This document shows positions 57,854-64,000 of a stretch of DNA of 64,000 nt, piece by piece. Origin of the DNA: Amycolatopsis oliviviridis. GTDB taxonomy: Bacteria; Actinomycetota; Actinomycetes; Mycobacteriales; Pseudonocardiaceae. The stretch's first letter is position 1. Every line of letters begins with the position of its first letter. The DNA lies in the NCBI RefSeq assembly GCF_014654365.1, contig NZ_BNAY01000012.1, forward strand, positions 175,406-239,405. Reading direction: 5' to 3'. Made by a program: the position numbers and the translations under genes. The notes below the pieces were generated by a model that worked only from the letters and a program-made list of their open reading frames with translations, was not told the DNA's origin and did not search any database.

Positions 57854-58054
57854 TTCAACGGGCTTGCTGACTGGTGGGACGGCGTCGAGCTGTGGCTCGC
57901 GCAGGCCCCGTTTCCCGTGCAGTTCGTGCTGGTCATGGCGGTCGTGGTGCCGCTGTGCCTGGTCGCGGCCTGGCTGCTCGACGCGCTCTTCGGGAAGGTC
58001 GCCCGGCTCTTCGGCGCGGCCCGCGATGCGAACGACCCCGATCGCTCCTCCTAA
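57851..58054 (+). CDS. small single-pass membrane protein
   Basis: The product has 67 residues: a short aromatic N-terminus (MFNGLADWWDGVELWLAQAP), one transmembrane helix (about 24-45, QFVLVMAVVVPLCLVAAWLL) and a basic then acidic tail. No domain is recognised. The next gene, an RNase Sa homologue, starts 11 bases later, and its TAAGCT -10-like sequence spans this stop codon. Cotranscription and a shared role, such as helping secretion of the nuclease, are possible but unsupported. Confidence 0.6.
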   Translation: MFNGLADWWDGVELWLAQAPFPVQFVLVMAVVVPLCLVAAWLLDALFGKVARLFGAARDANDPDRSS

Positions 58055-58065
58055 GCTGGCGAACC

Positions 58066-58536
58066 ATGTTCAACCGTAGGCGGATCACCGCCGCCCTGAT
58101 CGGCCTGATCGTGCTGGTGCTCGCAGGCTGGTTCGTCAAGGACGGCATCAGCGGTGACGACACGAAGGGCGCTTCGGCTCCGGCGAGTTCGTCAGCTCAG
58201 GCCAAACCGTCGGGAGCGGCCAAGGGAAAGGTCGCCGGGGAGGATTCCGGTCTTCCGGTCAAACCCCTCACGGGACTGCCGTCGCAGGCGTCCGACACCT
58301 GGAAGCTCATCAAGGCGGGCGGTCCGTACCCGTATCCGCGCAATGACGACGTCACGTTCCAGAACCGGGAGAAGGTCCTGCCCGCCAAGGAATCCGGCTA
58401 CTACCGGGAGTACACGGTCAAGACGCCGGGCAGCCCGGATCGCGGGGCCAGGCGGCTGGTGACCGGCACCGGCAAGGAGCTGTACTACACCGAAGACCAC
58501 TACAAGTCCTTCGTCGTAGTGGACCCCAGCCGATGA
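58066..58536 (+). CDS. membrane-tethered or secreted guanyl-specific RNase (RNase Sa/barnase family)
   Basis: The product has 156 residues. An N-terminal signal or anchor helix spans about 8-24 (TAALIGLIVLVLAGWF). A Ser/Ala/Lys linker leads to an RNase Sa-like domain (about 70-153): FQNREKVLPAKESGYYREYT with the general base Glu102, RGARRLVTG with the active Arg, and EDHYKSFVVVD with His145. This closely follows streptomycete RNase Sa. The two disulfide cysteines of RNase Sa are missing; the protein has no cysteine. It should cleave RNA 3' of guanosine outside the cell, or in a rival. The barstar gene overlaps its stop. Confidence 0.9.
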   Translation: MFNRRRITAALIGLIVLVLAGWFVKDGISGDDTKGASAPASSSAQAKPSGAAKGKVAGEDSGLPVKPLTGLPSQASDTWKLIKAGGPYPYPRNDDVTFQNREKVLPAKESGYYREYTVKTPGSPDRGARRLVTGTGKELYYTEDHYKSFVVVDPSR

Positions 58537-58889
58537 GCGCGGGCAAGGACGCGGCGGACAAGGCGTTCGCCCGCGGTGCGCATCCGCATCTGATCGACGG
58601 TGCGCGGACGGCCGACAAGGCCTCGACGCTCGACGCGATCGCCGAGGCGCTGTCCTTCCCCGACTACTTCGGGAAGAACCTCGACGCGCTCTACGACTGC
58701 CTCACCGACCTGTCCTGGCTCCCGCCGGGTGAGCATGTGCTGATCTGGGCCGGTTCCTCGGTGCTCAAGGAGCACGACCCGAAGGCGTACCTGGCTGTCC
58801 GGAGCGTGCTTTCGGACGCACAGCGGGCGCTGGGCCCGTCCGGTGACCGGACGGACTCCCGGCGCCTCACCGTCGTCCTGCCTGATTAG
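58533..58889 (+). CDS. barstar-family RNase inhibitor
   Basis: The product has 118 residues. LIDGARTADKASTLDAIAEA then LSFPDYFGKNLDALYDCLTD is the barstar signature, with acidic residues that plug the RNase active site. It stays in the cytoplasm and protects the producer from the upstream RNase. It starts on the ATG overlapping the RNase stop (ATGA), so inhibitor and enzyme are made in step. The stop overlaps the convergent enoyl-CoA hydratase by 4 bases. Confidence 0.92.
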   Translation: MSAGKDAADKAFARGAHPHLIDGARTADKASTLDAIAEALSFPDYFGKNLDALYDCLTDLSWLPPGEHVLIWAGSSVLKEHDPKAYLAVRSVLSDAQRALGPSGDRTDSRRLTVVLPD

Positions 58890-59659
58890 ACCTCGGGGAC
58901 CCAGTTCGGCTTGCGCTTCTGCGCGAAAGCCGTGATGCCCTCCTGGCCCTCTTCGCTCGCGAAGAACCCGGCGGACAGCTTGTTCATGGCCTCGAAGCCT
59001 TCGACGGGTGTCGCCGGGCGAGGCTTGCTGAGCAGGTCCTTCGTCGCCGCGAGCGCTTTCGGCCCGCCGAGGGCGAGCGCCTTGACGTAGCGGGCGACCT
59101 CGCCGTCGAGCTCCTCGGCGGAGACGGACGAGTTCAGCAGGCCGATCTCGACGGCGCGTTTCGCGTCGAAGGTGTCGCCGGTCAGGAACAGCTCGTGCGC
59201 GGCACGGGCGTTGAGCCGCGGCAGCACGGTGAGCGAGATGACGGCGGGCACGACACCGATCCGCACCTCGGAGAAGGCGAAGGTCGCTTCGTGCACGGCG
59301 ACGGCGATGTCGGTCGCGGCCACCATGCCGATGCCGCCCGCCCGCGCGGGTCCCGCCAGCTTCGCCACGACGGGCTTGGGACTGGTCCACAGCTGTTCGA
59401 GGATCTTCGGGAACTCGTTGACGCCCTGGTCGCCCGCGCCGGCGCCGCGGGCCTCCTTGAGGTCCATGCCCGCGCAGAACACCGGCCCGGTGTGAGTAAG
59501 CACGATGACCCGTACCGCGTCGTCGGCCTGCGCCTTGTCCAGTGACTCGCTCAGCTCACGCCGCAGCTGGGCGGAAAGCGCGTTGCGGTTGTGCGGGGAG
59601 TCCAAGGTGATCGTGGCGGTGCCGCCCACCACGTCGTAGTGCACCAGTTCGTCAGCCAT
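58886..59659 (-). CDS. enoyl-CoA hydratase/isomerase family protein
   Basis: The protein has 257 residues in the crotonase fold. FCAGMDLKEARGAGAGDQGV is the oxyanion-hole and CoA region, AGPARAGGIGMVAATDIAVA carries the second oxyanion Gly, and FSEVRIGVVPAVISLTVLPR is the family helix. The two catalytic Glu positions of hydratases are not clearly both present (the AGGIGM and SEVRIG segments), so hydratase versus isomerase or hydrolase activity is open. ATG 59659 is chosen over 59710 because the extra residues fall outside the fold. Confidence 0.87.
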   Translation of the reverse strand: MADELVHYDVVGGTATITLDSPHNRNALSAQLRRELSESLDKAQADDAVRVIVLTHTGPVFCAGMDLKEARGAGAGDQGVNEFPKILEQLWTSPKPVVAKLAGPARAGGIGMVAATDIAVAVHEATFAFSEVRIGVVPAVISLTVLPRLNARAAHELFLTGDTFDAKRAVEIGLLNSSVSAEELDGEVARYVKALALGGPKALAATKDLLSKPRPATPVEGFEAMNKLSAGFFASEEGQEGITAFAQKRKPNWVPEV

Positions 59660-59735
59660 GCCACACCTTCGCACAGCGCGGTGTGGCCGGGCAGTGGCCT
59701 GCGCCACCATGCTCCGATGGTGGCGCAGGCGCTGC

Positions 59736-60359
59736 TCAGCCGATCTTCGTCGTGGTGAAGGTCGGGCTCGGGTTGGGGAAGCAGGCAGTCGGCGCCGAGA
59801 CGTCGAAGCCCGCGCTGACCACGGCGGTGAACGTCAGGCCCGGGTCGGCGTAGCTGGTGCCGCCCAGTTTCGTTTCGATGGTGCCGGACGAGCCCGCGGT
59901 GAGGTGCGCGGTCACGGTCGGCAGCTCGAACGTGGAGCCGCCCGCGATCGGGCCGGGGAAGCTCAGCGTCGCGACGTTGCCGGAGACCGTGATCTTCGGC
60001 GGGGTCGAGCCGATACCGGAGCCACCGGCGAGGTCGGCGCCGACCCAGGTCGAGTTCGCCGGGATCGGGATCTTCAGGGAGAAGTCCTTGATGTTCTTGA
60101 CCTTGTACCCGCTCACCTCGGCCGGGACGGTGTTGGCGGCCGGGTCGATGACGACGTCGAGCGCGGCACCGGGCGCGACGGTGGCCGGCGCGGTGACGTC
60201 GGCGTCCTGGTTCAGCTTGAGGTACTTGTTGCCGACGAGCGGCGGCTTCGCCTCGCAGTCGAAAACGACGGTTGTCGCGGCCGAGGCCGGGGCGGCCGTA
60301 CCGACCAGCGGGACGAGGACGGCCGAAGCGCAGACGAGGGCACGGATGGCAGCCTTCAT
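59736..60359 (-). CDS. secreted beta-rich protein of unknown function
   Basis: The product has 207 residues. The signal peptide MKAAIRALVCASAVLVPLVG ends near APASA, about residue 27. The mature part is Thr/Ala/Gly/Pro-rich and predicted beta-sandwich, with only two cysteines (VFDCEAK and PTACFPN), likely one disulfide joining both ends. No catalytic motif is seen. It stands alone, with 180 bases of AT-richer upstream sequence and no clear partner. Extracellular adhesion or wall association is a guess. Confidence 0.6.
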   Translation of the reverse strand: MKAAIRALVCASAVLVPLVGTAAPASAATTVVFDCEAKPPLVGNKYLKLNQDADVTAPATVAPGAALDVVIDPAANTVPAEVSGYKVKNIKDFSLKIPIPANSTWVGADLAGGSGIGSTPPKITVSGNVATLSFPGPIAGGSTFELPTVTAHLTAGSSGTIETKLGGTSYADPGLTFTAVVSAGFDVSAPTACFPNPSPTFTTTKIG

Positions 60360-60539
60360 GTTCCACCTACCAGGGGGTTCGATGGGGGAGAAAGGGAGCT
60401 GCGCAGCGTTTAGAGAGTTACCGGCAAGTTAAGTAACTCGTCAAGAAATCTCCGTTCCCATACGCGGGGCGTCACGGAACTGGGAACGGAACCCACCGAA
60501 AATCGGTATCAAGCGTCCAATGGGGACAAGGCTCTCTAC

Positions 60540-61289
60540 TCAGGCGGCGAGCCGGGCGGCGGCGACGTCGTAGCGGTCCAGGACGAGCCCGGCGATCCGC
60601 GGATCCGGGCCCAGTGGCCCGGCGACGATCACCGACGGGTCGGCTTCGCGGGCCAGGCGCGCGATCCGGTCCGGCAGCAGGCCCGGTGCGAGGAACCAGC
60701 CCGCGACAGCGAGCCGCTGGGCGCCGTTGAGCCGCAGCCGCGCGATGGCGGCGGGCACGTCCGGCTGCGCGGCGCTGGCGAAAGCGGGTGTCGCGAGCAG
60801 TCCGCGACGCAGTTGCCAGCGGGTGGTGATCCCGGCGACCGCGTCGTTCGCCGCGACGTTCGACGAGCCGACACCGGCCAGCAGGACACCCAGGCCGGGA
60901 TCGTCCAGGTCGGCGCCCGCCTCGGCGAGCCGGTCGAGCGCGACCGTCTCGATGAGCGGGTCGATGCCCAGCACTCCGGAAACCCGCACGTCGAGGCCGG
61001 GGCATTCCGCGGTCACCTCGGCGACGAGCGCGGGCAGGTCGACCCGGGCGTGGTAGGCGACGCCGAGCAGCAGCGGCACCACGACGACCTCGCGATGCCC
61101 CTCGGCGTACAGACCGCGCAAGGAATCGGTCAGCGACGGCTCCGAGAGGTCCAAAAAGGACTCGCGGATGTCGAGGTCCGGTGCCAGCCCGCGGGAGATG
61201 TCGAGCAGAGCCCGGATGGTCGACGCGGACCGCGGATCGCGGCTGCCGTGGGCGACGGCGACCAGTGGCGGAGTGAGGTGTGGGGTCAT
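60540..61289 (-). CDS. sirohydrochlorin chelatase-like (CbiX/SirB family)
   Basis: The product has 249 residues with two chelatase half-domains. VAVAHGSRDPRSASTIRALL holds the metal-binding His and VVVPLLLGVAYHARVDLPAL the second His. The second half, LLAGVGSSNVAANDAVAGIT and LAVAGWFLAPGLLPDRIARL, repeats the fold. The enzyme would insert Fe2+ or Co2+ into sirohydrochlorin. Its ATG overlaps the cysN stop (ATGA), so it is the last gene of cysH-cysD-cysN, where ferrochelation gives siroheme for sulfite reductase. The M. tuberculosis Rv2393 gene in the same locus has the same role. Confidence 0.9.
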   Translation of the reverse strand: MTPHLTPPLVAVAHGSRDPRSASTIRALLDISRGLAPDLDIRESFLDLSEPSLTDSLRGLYAEGHREVVVVPLLLGVAYHARVDLPALVAEVTAECPGLDVRVSGVLGIDPLIETVALDRLAEAGADLDDPGLGVLLAGVGSSNVAANDAVAGITTRWQLRRGLLATPAFASAAQPDVPAAIARLRLNGAQRLAVAGWFLAPGLLPDRIARLAREADPSVIVAGPLGPDPRIAGLVLDRYDVAAARLAA

Positions 61290-62548
61290 GCGAACCTTTC
61301 GCCGACGAGTCCGGCGGCGAGGGTGTCGCCGTCCTTCGGGTCGATGACCAGGAACGCGCCCGTCCGAGGGCTGACGCCGTAGTCGTCCACGCCGATCTCT
61401 TCGGCCAGCCTCAACGTCACCCTGCCGATGTCGTTGAGTTCCAAGGTAGCCGGATCGTCCACACTGGACAACGCTTGCTCGTCGAACCGGGCGTGGAGCT
61501 CGCCGACCATGGCCTGCACGGTCCGCGTGCCGTGCTTCACCAGCACCCGCGCGCCCGGTTTGAGCGCCTTGGCCGAGAGCCAGCACAGGGTCGCGGTGAT
61601 CTCGTCGGTCACCGTCGGCTGCCGGTCGGCGGCGGCGATCAGGTCGCCCCGCGAGATGTCGAGATCGTCCGCGAGCAAGAGGGTCACCGAAGTGCCCGCG
61701 CCGGCCTCGGAGAGTGGCCCGTCGGCGGTGTCGATGCCCTTCACCCGGCTGCGGAGGCCTTGCGGGAGCACGACGATCTCGTCGCCCGGCCGGACGGTGC
61801 CCGCCGCGATCTGCCCCGCGTACCCGCGGTAGTCGGGGTGGTCGGCCGTGCGCGGCCGGATCACGTACTGCACCGGGAACCGGAACGCCGAATCGTGCGG
61901 ATCCGGTGCCACGGGCACGGTTTCCAGATGTTCGAGCAGCGTCGGGCCGGAGTACCACGGGGTCTTGTCCGATTTTTCGGCCACGTTGTCGCCCACCAGC
62001 GCCGAAACCGGCACCGCGAGCACGGAACCCCGTTCGTAGCCCAGGGACGCGGCGTGCTCGGCGAACTCCTCGGCGATCACGGTGAACGTCGCCTCGTCGT
62101 AGCCGACGAGGTCGATCTTGTTCACCGCCAGCACCAGGTTCGGGACGCCCAGCAGGGCGAGCACCGCGGCGTGACGGCGGGTCTGCTCGATGACGCCCTT
62201 GCGCGCGTCGACCAGCAGCACGGCCAGTTGCGCGGTGGACGCCCCGGTCACCGTGTTCCGCGTGTACTGCACGTGGCCCGGGGTGTCCGCGAGGACGAAG
62301 CTGCGCTTCGGCGTCGCGAAATACCGGTATGCCACGTCGATCGTGATGCCCTGCTCGCGTTCCGAGCGCAGGCCGTCCACGAGCAGTGAAAGGTCCGGAG
62401 TGGACAGTCCTTTGTCGACACTGGCGCGGGTGACCGCGTCCAGCTGGTCGGCGAGGACGGACTTGGTGTCGTACAGGAGCCGCCCGACCAGGGTCGACTT
62501 CCCGTCGTCCACACTGCCCGCGGTCGCGAGCCTGAGGAGGCTGGACAT
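61286..62548 (-). CDS. cysN: sulfate adenylyltransferase large (GTPase) subunit
   Basis: The product has 420 residues. GTPase motifs: GSVDDGKSTLVGRLL (G1, 11-25), GITIDVAYRYF (G2), LADTPGHVQYTRN (G3), LAVNKIDL (G4). It then has EF-Tu-like beta-barrel domains. With CysD it makes adenylyl sulfate, GTP hydrolysis driving the unfavourable step. There is no C-terminal APS-kinase fusion (CysC), unlike the M. tuberculosis CysNC, which fits a direct APS reductase. The start overlaps the cysD stop by one base (TGATG). Confidence 0.96.
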   Translation of the reverse strand: MSSLLRLATAGSVDDGKSTLVGRLLYDTKSVLADQLDAVTRASVDKGLSTPDLSLLVDGLRSEREQGITIDVAYRYFATPKRSFVLADTPGHVQYTRNTVTGASTAQLAVLLVDARKGVIEQTRRHAAVLALLGVPNLVLAVNKIDLVGYDEATFTVIAEEFAEHAASLGYERGSVLAVPVSALVGDNVAEKSDKTPWYSGPTLLEHLETVPVAPDPHDSAFRFPVQYVIRPRTADHPDYRGYAGQIAAGTVRPGDEIVVLPQGLRSRVKGIDTADGPLSEAGAGTSVTLLLADDLDISRGDLIAAADRQPTVTDEITATLCWLSAKALKPGARVLVKHGTRTVQAMVGELHARFDEQALSSVDDPATLELNDIGRVTLRLAEEIGVDDYGVSPRTGAFLVIDPKDGDTLAAGLVGERFA

Positions 62549-63468
62549 CAGAAGTACCCTTCCCGCTTGCGGTCTTCCATCGCCGCCTCCGACATCCGGT
62601 CGTCGGCACGGGTGGCGCCGCGTTCGGTGAGCCGGGAGGCCGAGACCTCGGCGATGACCTCGTCCACCGTGGCGGCGGTCGATTCGATGGCGCCGGTGCA
62701 CGAACCGTCGCCGACGGTCCGGTAGCGCACCGTCAGTTCCCGGACGACCTCGTCCGGCCGCGGCCCGCCCCACGGGCCCTCGGCCAGCCACATGCCGTCG
62801 CGCTGGTAGACCTCGCGCCGGTGCGCGTAGTAGATCGACGGCAGTTCGACCTTCTCCCGCGCGATGTAGTTCCAGACGTCCGCCTCGGTCCAGTTGGACA
62901 GCGGGAAGACGCGGACCTGCTCGCCGGGGCGGTGCCTGCCGTTGTAGAGATTCCACAGCTCTGGACGCTGACGTCGCGGCTCCCACTGGCCGAAAGCGTT
63001 GCGCAGGCTGAAGATCCGCTCCTTGGCGCGGGCGCGTTCCTCATCGCGCCGCCCGCCGCCGAAGACCGCGTCGAACTTGTTCTCGGCGATCGTGTCGAGC
63101 AGCGGAGTGGTCTGCAGCGGGTTGCGCATCCCGTCGGCGCGCTCTTCGAGCCTGCCGTCGTCGATCCAGTCCTGGACCTTCGCCACGACCAGCCGGAGCC
63201 CGTGCTGCTCGACCACGCGGTCGCGGAAGTCGATGACCTCGTCGAAGTTGTGCCCGGTGTCCACGTGCAGCAACGGGAACGGCACCGGCGCGGGCCAGAA
63301 CGCCTTGATCGCCAGGTGCAGCAGGAGCGTCGAGTCCTTGCCGCCGGAGAACAGGATCACCGGCCGGTCGAACTCACCCGCCACCTCGCGGAAGATGTGG
63401 ATGGCCTCGGATTCCAGCGCGGCCAGGTTGTCTTGGGCCGCATCTGTGGCCGGTTCGAGCGTGGTCAT
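62548..63468 (-). CDS. cysD: sulfate adenylyltransferase small subunit
   Basis: The product has 306 residues of the PP-loop ATP-pyrophosphatase type: LFSGGKDSTLLLHLAIKAFW (about 39-58), HVDTGHNFDEVIDFRD, FGGGRRDEERARAKERIFSL and PLSNWTEADVWNYI. It transfers AMP to sulfate. It is the second gene of the operon; ATG 63468 lies 11 bases after the cysH stop. The window holds no sulfate transporter; sulfite reductase and siroheme methyltransferase must lie elsewhere. Confidence 0.97.
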   Translation of the reverse strand: MTTLEPATDAAQDNLAALESEAIHIFREVAGEFDRPVILFSGGKDSTLLLHLAIKAFWPAPVPFPLLHVDTGHNFDEVIDFRDRVVEQHGLRLVVAKVQDWIDDGRLEERADGMRNPLQTTPLLDTIAENKFDAVFGGGRRDEERARAKERIFSLRNAFGQWEPRRQRPELWNLYNGRHRPGEQVRVFPLSNWTEADVWNYIAREKVELPSIYYAHRREVYQRDGMWLAEGPWGGPRPDEVVRELTVRYRTVGDGSCTGAIESTAATVDEVIAEVSASRLTERGATRADDRMSEAAMEDRKREGYF

Positions 63469-63479
63469 TTCGTCCCTTC

Positions 63480-64000
63480 TCACCCGTGCAGGCCGCATTC
63501 GGTCTTGCCCTGCCCGGCCCAGCGGCCGCTGCGCGGGTCCTGACCCGGAGCGACCTTGGCGGTGCACGGCGCGCAGCCGATCGACAGATAACCGATGGAC
63601 ACCAACGGGTTCTCGAGGATCCCGTGTTCGCTGATGTAGCCGTTGAACTCGTCGTCGGACCAGGGCGCGATCGGATTGATCTTCACCAGCCCGTTGCGGT
63701 CGTCCCAGGTGACGATCGGGGTGTTCGCGCGGGTCGGCGCGTCGACGCGGCGGACGCCGGTCACCCACGCCGAGTACTTCGCCAGGGTGTTCCGCAGCGG
63801 CACGACCTTGCGCAGGTGGCAGCACTGGTTCGGGTCACGCTCGTGCAGTTTCGGACCGTACTCGGCGTCCTGTTCGGCGACGCTCTGTTCGGCCTCGGCG
63901 TTGACGATCCGGACGCCGGGGTAGACCGCCTGCACCGCGTCACGGGTGCCGATGGTCTCCGGGAAGTGGTAGCCGGTCTGCAGGAACAGCACGTCGACGT
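63480..64000 (-). CDS. cysH: APS/PAPS reductase, C-terminal part
   Basis: The visible about 173 residues are the C-terminal part; the start lies beyond the right edge. VLFLQTGYHFPET is the end of the substrate site. PNQCCHLRKVVPL and SIGYLSIGCAPCTAKV carry the two Cys pairs of the [4Fe-4S] cluster, which marks an adenylyl-sulfate (not PAPS) reductase, and the C-terminal TECGLHG carries the catalytic Cys. It reduces APS to sulfite with thioredoxin. Cluster-bearing CysH plus cysDN without cysC gives a short assimilatory route. Confidence 0.96.
   Translation of the reverse strand, partial: VDVLFLQTGYHFPETIGTRDAVQAVYPGVRIVNAEAEQSVAEQDAEYGPKLHERDPNQCCHLRKVVPLRNTLAKYSAWVTGVRRVDAPTRANTPIVTWDDRNGLVKINPIAPWSDDEFNGYISEHGILENPLVSIGYLSIGCAPCTAKVAPGQDPRSGRWAGQGKTECGLHG

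Noticed and set aside
61290..62609. Apparent fusion of the chelatase to a long N-terminal part
   Set aside because: The extra part is cysN read in a different frame; the chelatase starts at ATG 61289.
63469..63825. Apparent N-terminal extension of CysD
   Set aside because: This stretch is cysH read out of frame; CysD begins at ATG 63468.

Overview
The window is high-GC actinobacterial DNA. GTG (and one TTG) starts are frequent, C/G dominates third codon positions, a mycothiol-type DinB enzyme is present, and many operons begin leaderless. The core gene order matches the Mycobacterium tuberculosis region running from valS to the cysteine genes: valS-folC-DUF4233-ndk-rne-rplU-rpmA-obg-proB, then nadD-rsfS-gpgP-octT-degV-comEA-comEC-holA-rpsT, then lepA and cysHDN. 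The protein flavour, the long intergenic palindromes and the secreted-enzyme content suggest Pseudonocardiaceae, most likely Amycolatopsis. That genus call is inference from memory, not from a search.

Layout. 1-950: 5' part of an FdhF/YdeP-type oxidoreductase and a small membrane protein. 1.1-11 kb: valS, a secreted SGNH esterase, a methyltransferase, folC with an unusual acidic N-terminal extension, DUF4233, PhoD phosphatase, an imine-reductase-like enzyme divergent from an HxlR regulator, and ndk. 11-21 kb: exported or envelope functions (NAGPA/metallophosphoesterase fusion, M14 carboxypeptidase, DrrAB-like ABC exporter, subtilase). 21-28 kb: RNase E carrying an IF2_N-like domain, L21, L27, Obg, ProB. 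28-36.7 kb: an accessory block (SigE-type sigma factor with its membrane partner, TetR/FAD-monooxygenase pair, a non-actinobacterial-type ArgRS with an MHS transporter, RecQ with a C-terminal phosphoribosyltransferase domain). 36.7-46.4 kb: the conserved nadD-to-rpsT block, including the GpgP/OctT pair of methylglucose lipopolysaccharide synthesis and thrC. 46.5-64 kb: EamA transporter, LepA, chitin/GlcNAc hexosaminidase with a DasR-type operator, amino-acid permease, an RNase Sa/barstar pair, and the assimilatory sulfate operon cysH-cysD-cysN-chelatase.

Regulation is the richest part of the window. A complete SAM-I (S-box) aptamer precedes thrC with the Shine-Dalgarno directly abutting helix P1. 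A ykkC-class (guanidine-I-like) aptamer precedes the EamA exporter, with a hairpin that can hide its ribosome binding site. There is a DasR-like site, a CRP-like site, an HxlR-type inverted repeat, a TetR-type operator, and a repeated TAGNNT-N6-8-RTG leaderless start signal. Five long hairpins, four sharing a GAAGGGGC-like core, sit at gene 3' ends, and a perfect 40-bp palindrome lies inside the comEA coding sequence. I saw no tRNA, rRNA, CRISPR array, insertion sequence or prophage gene.
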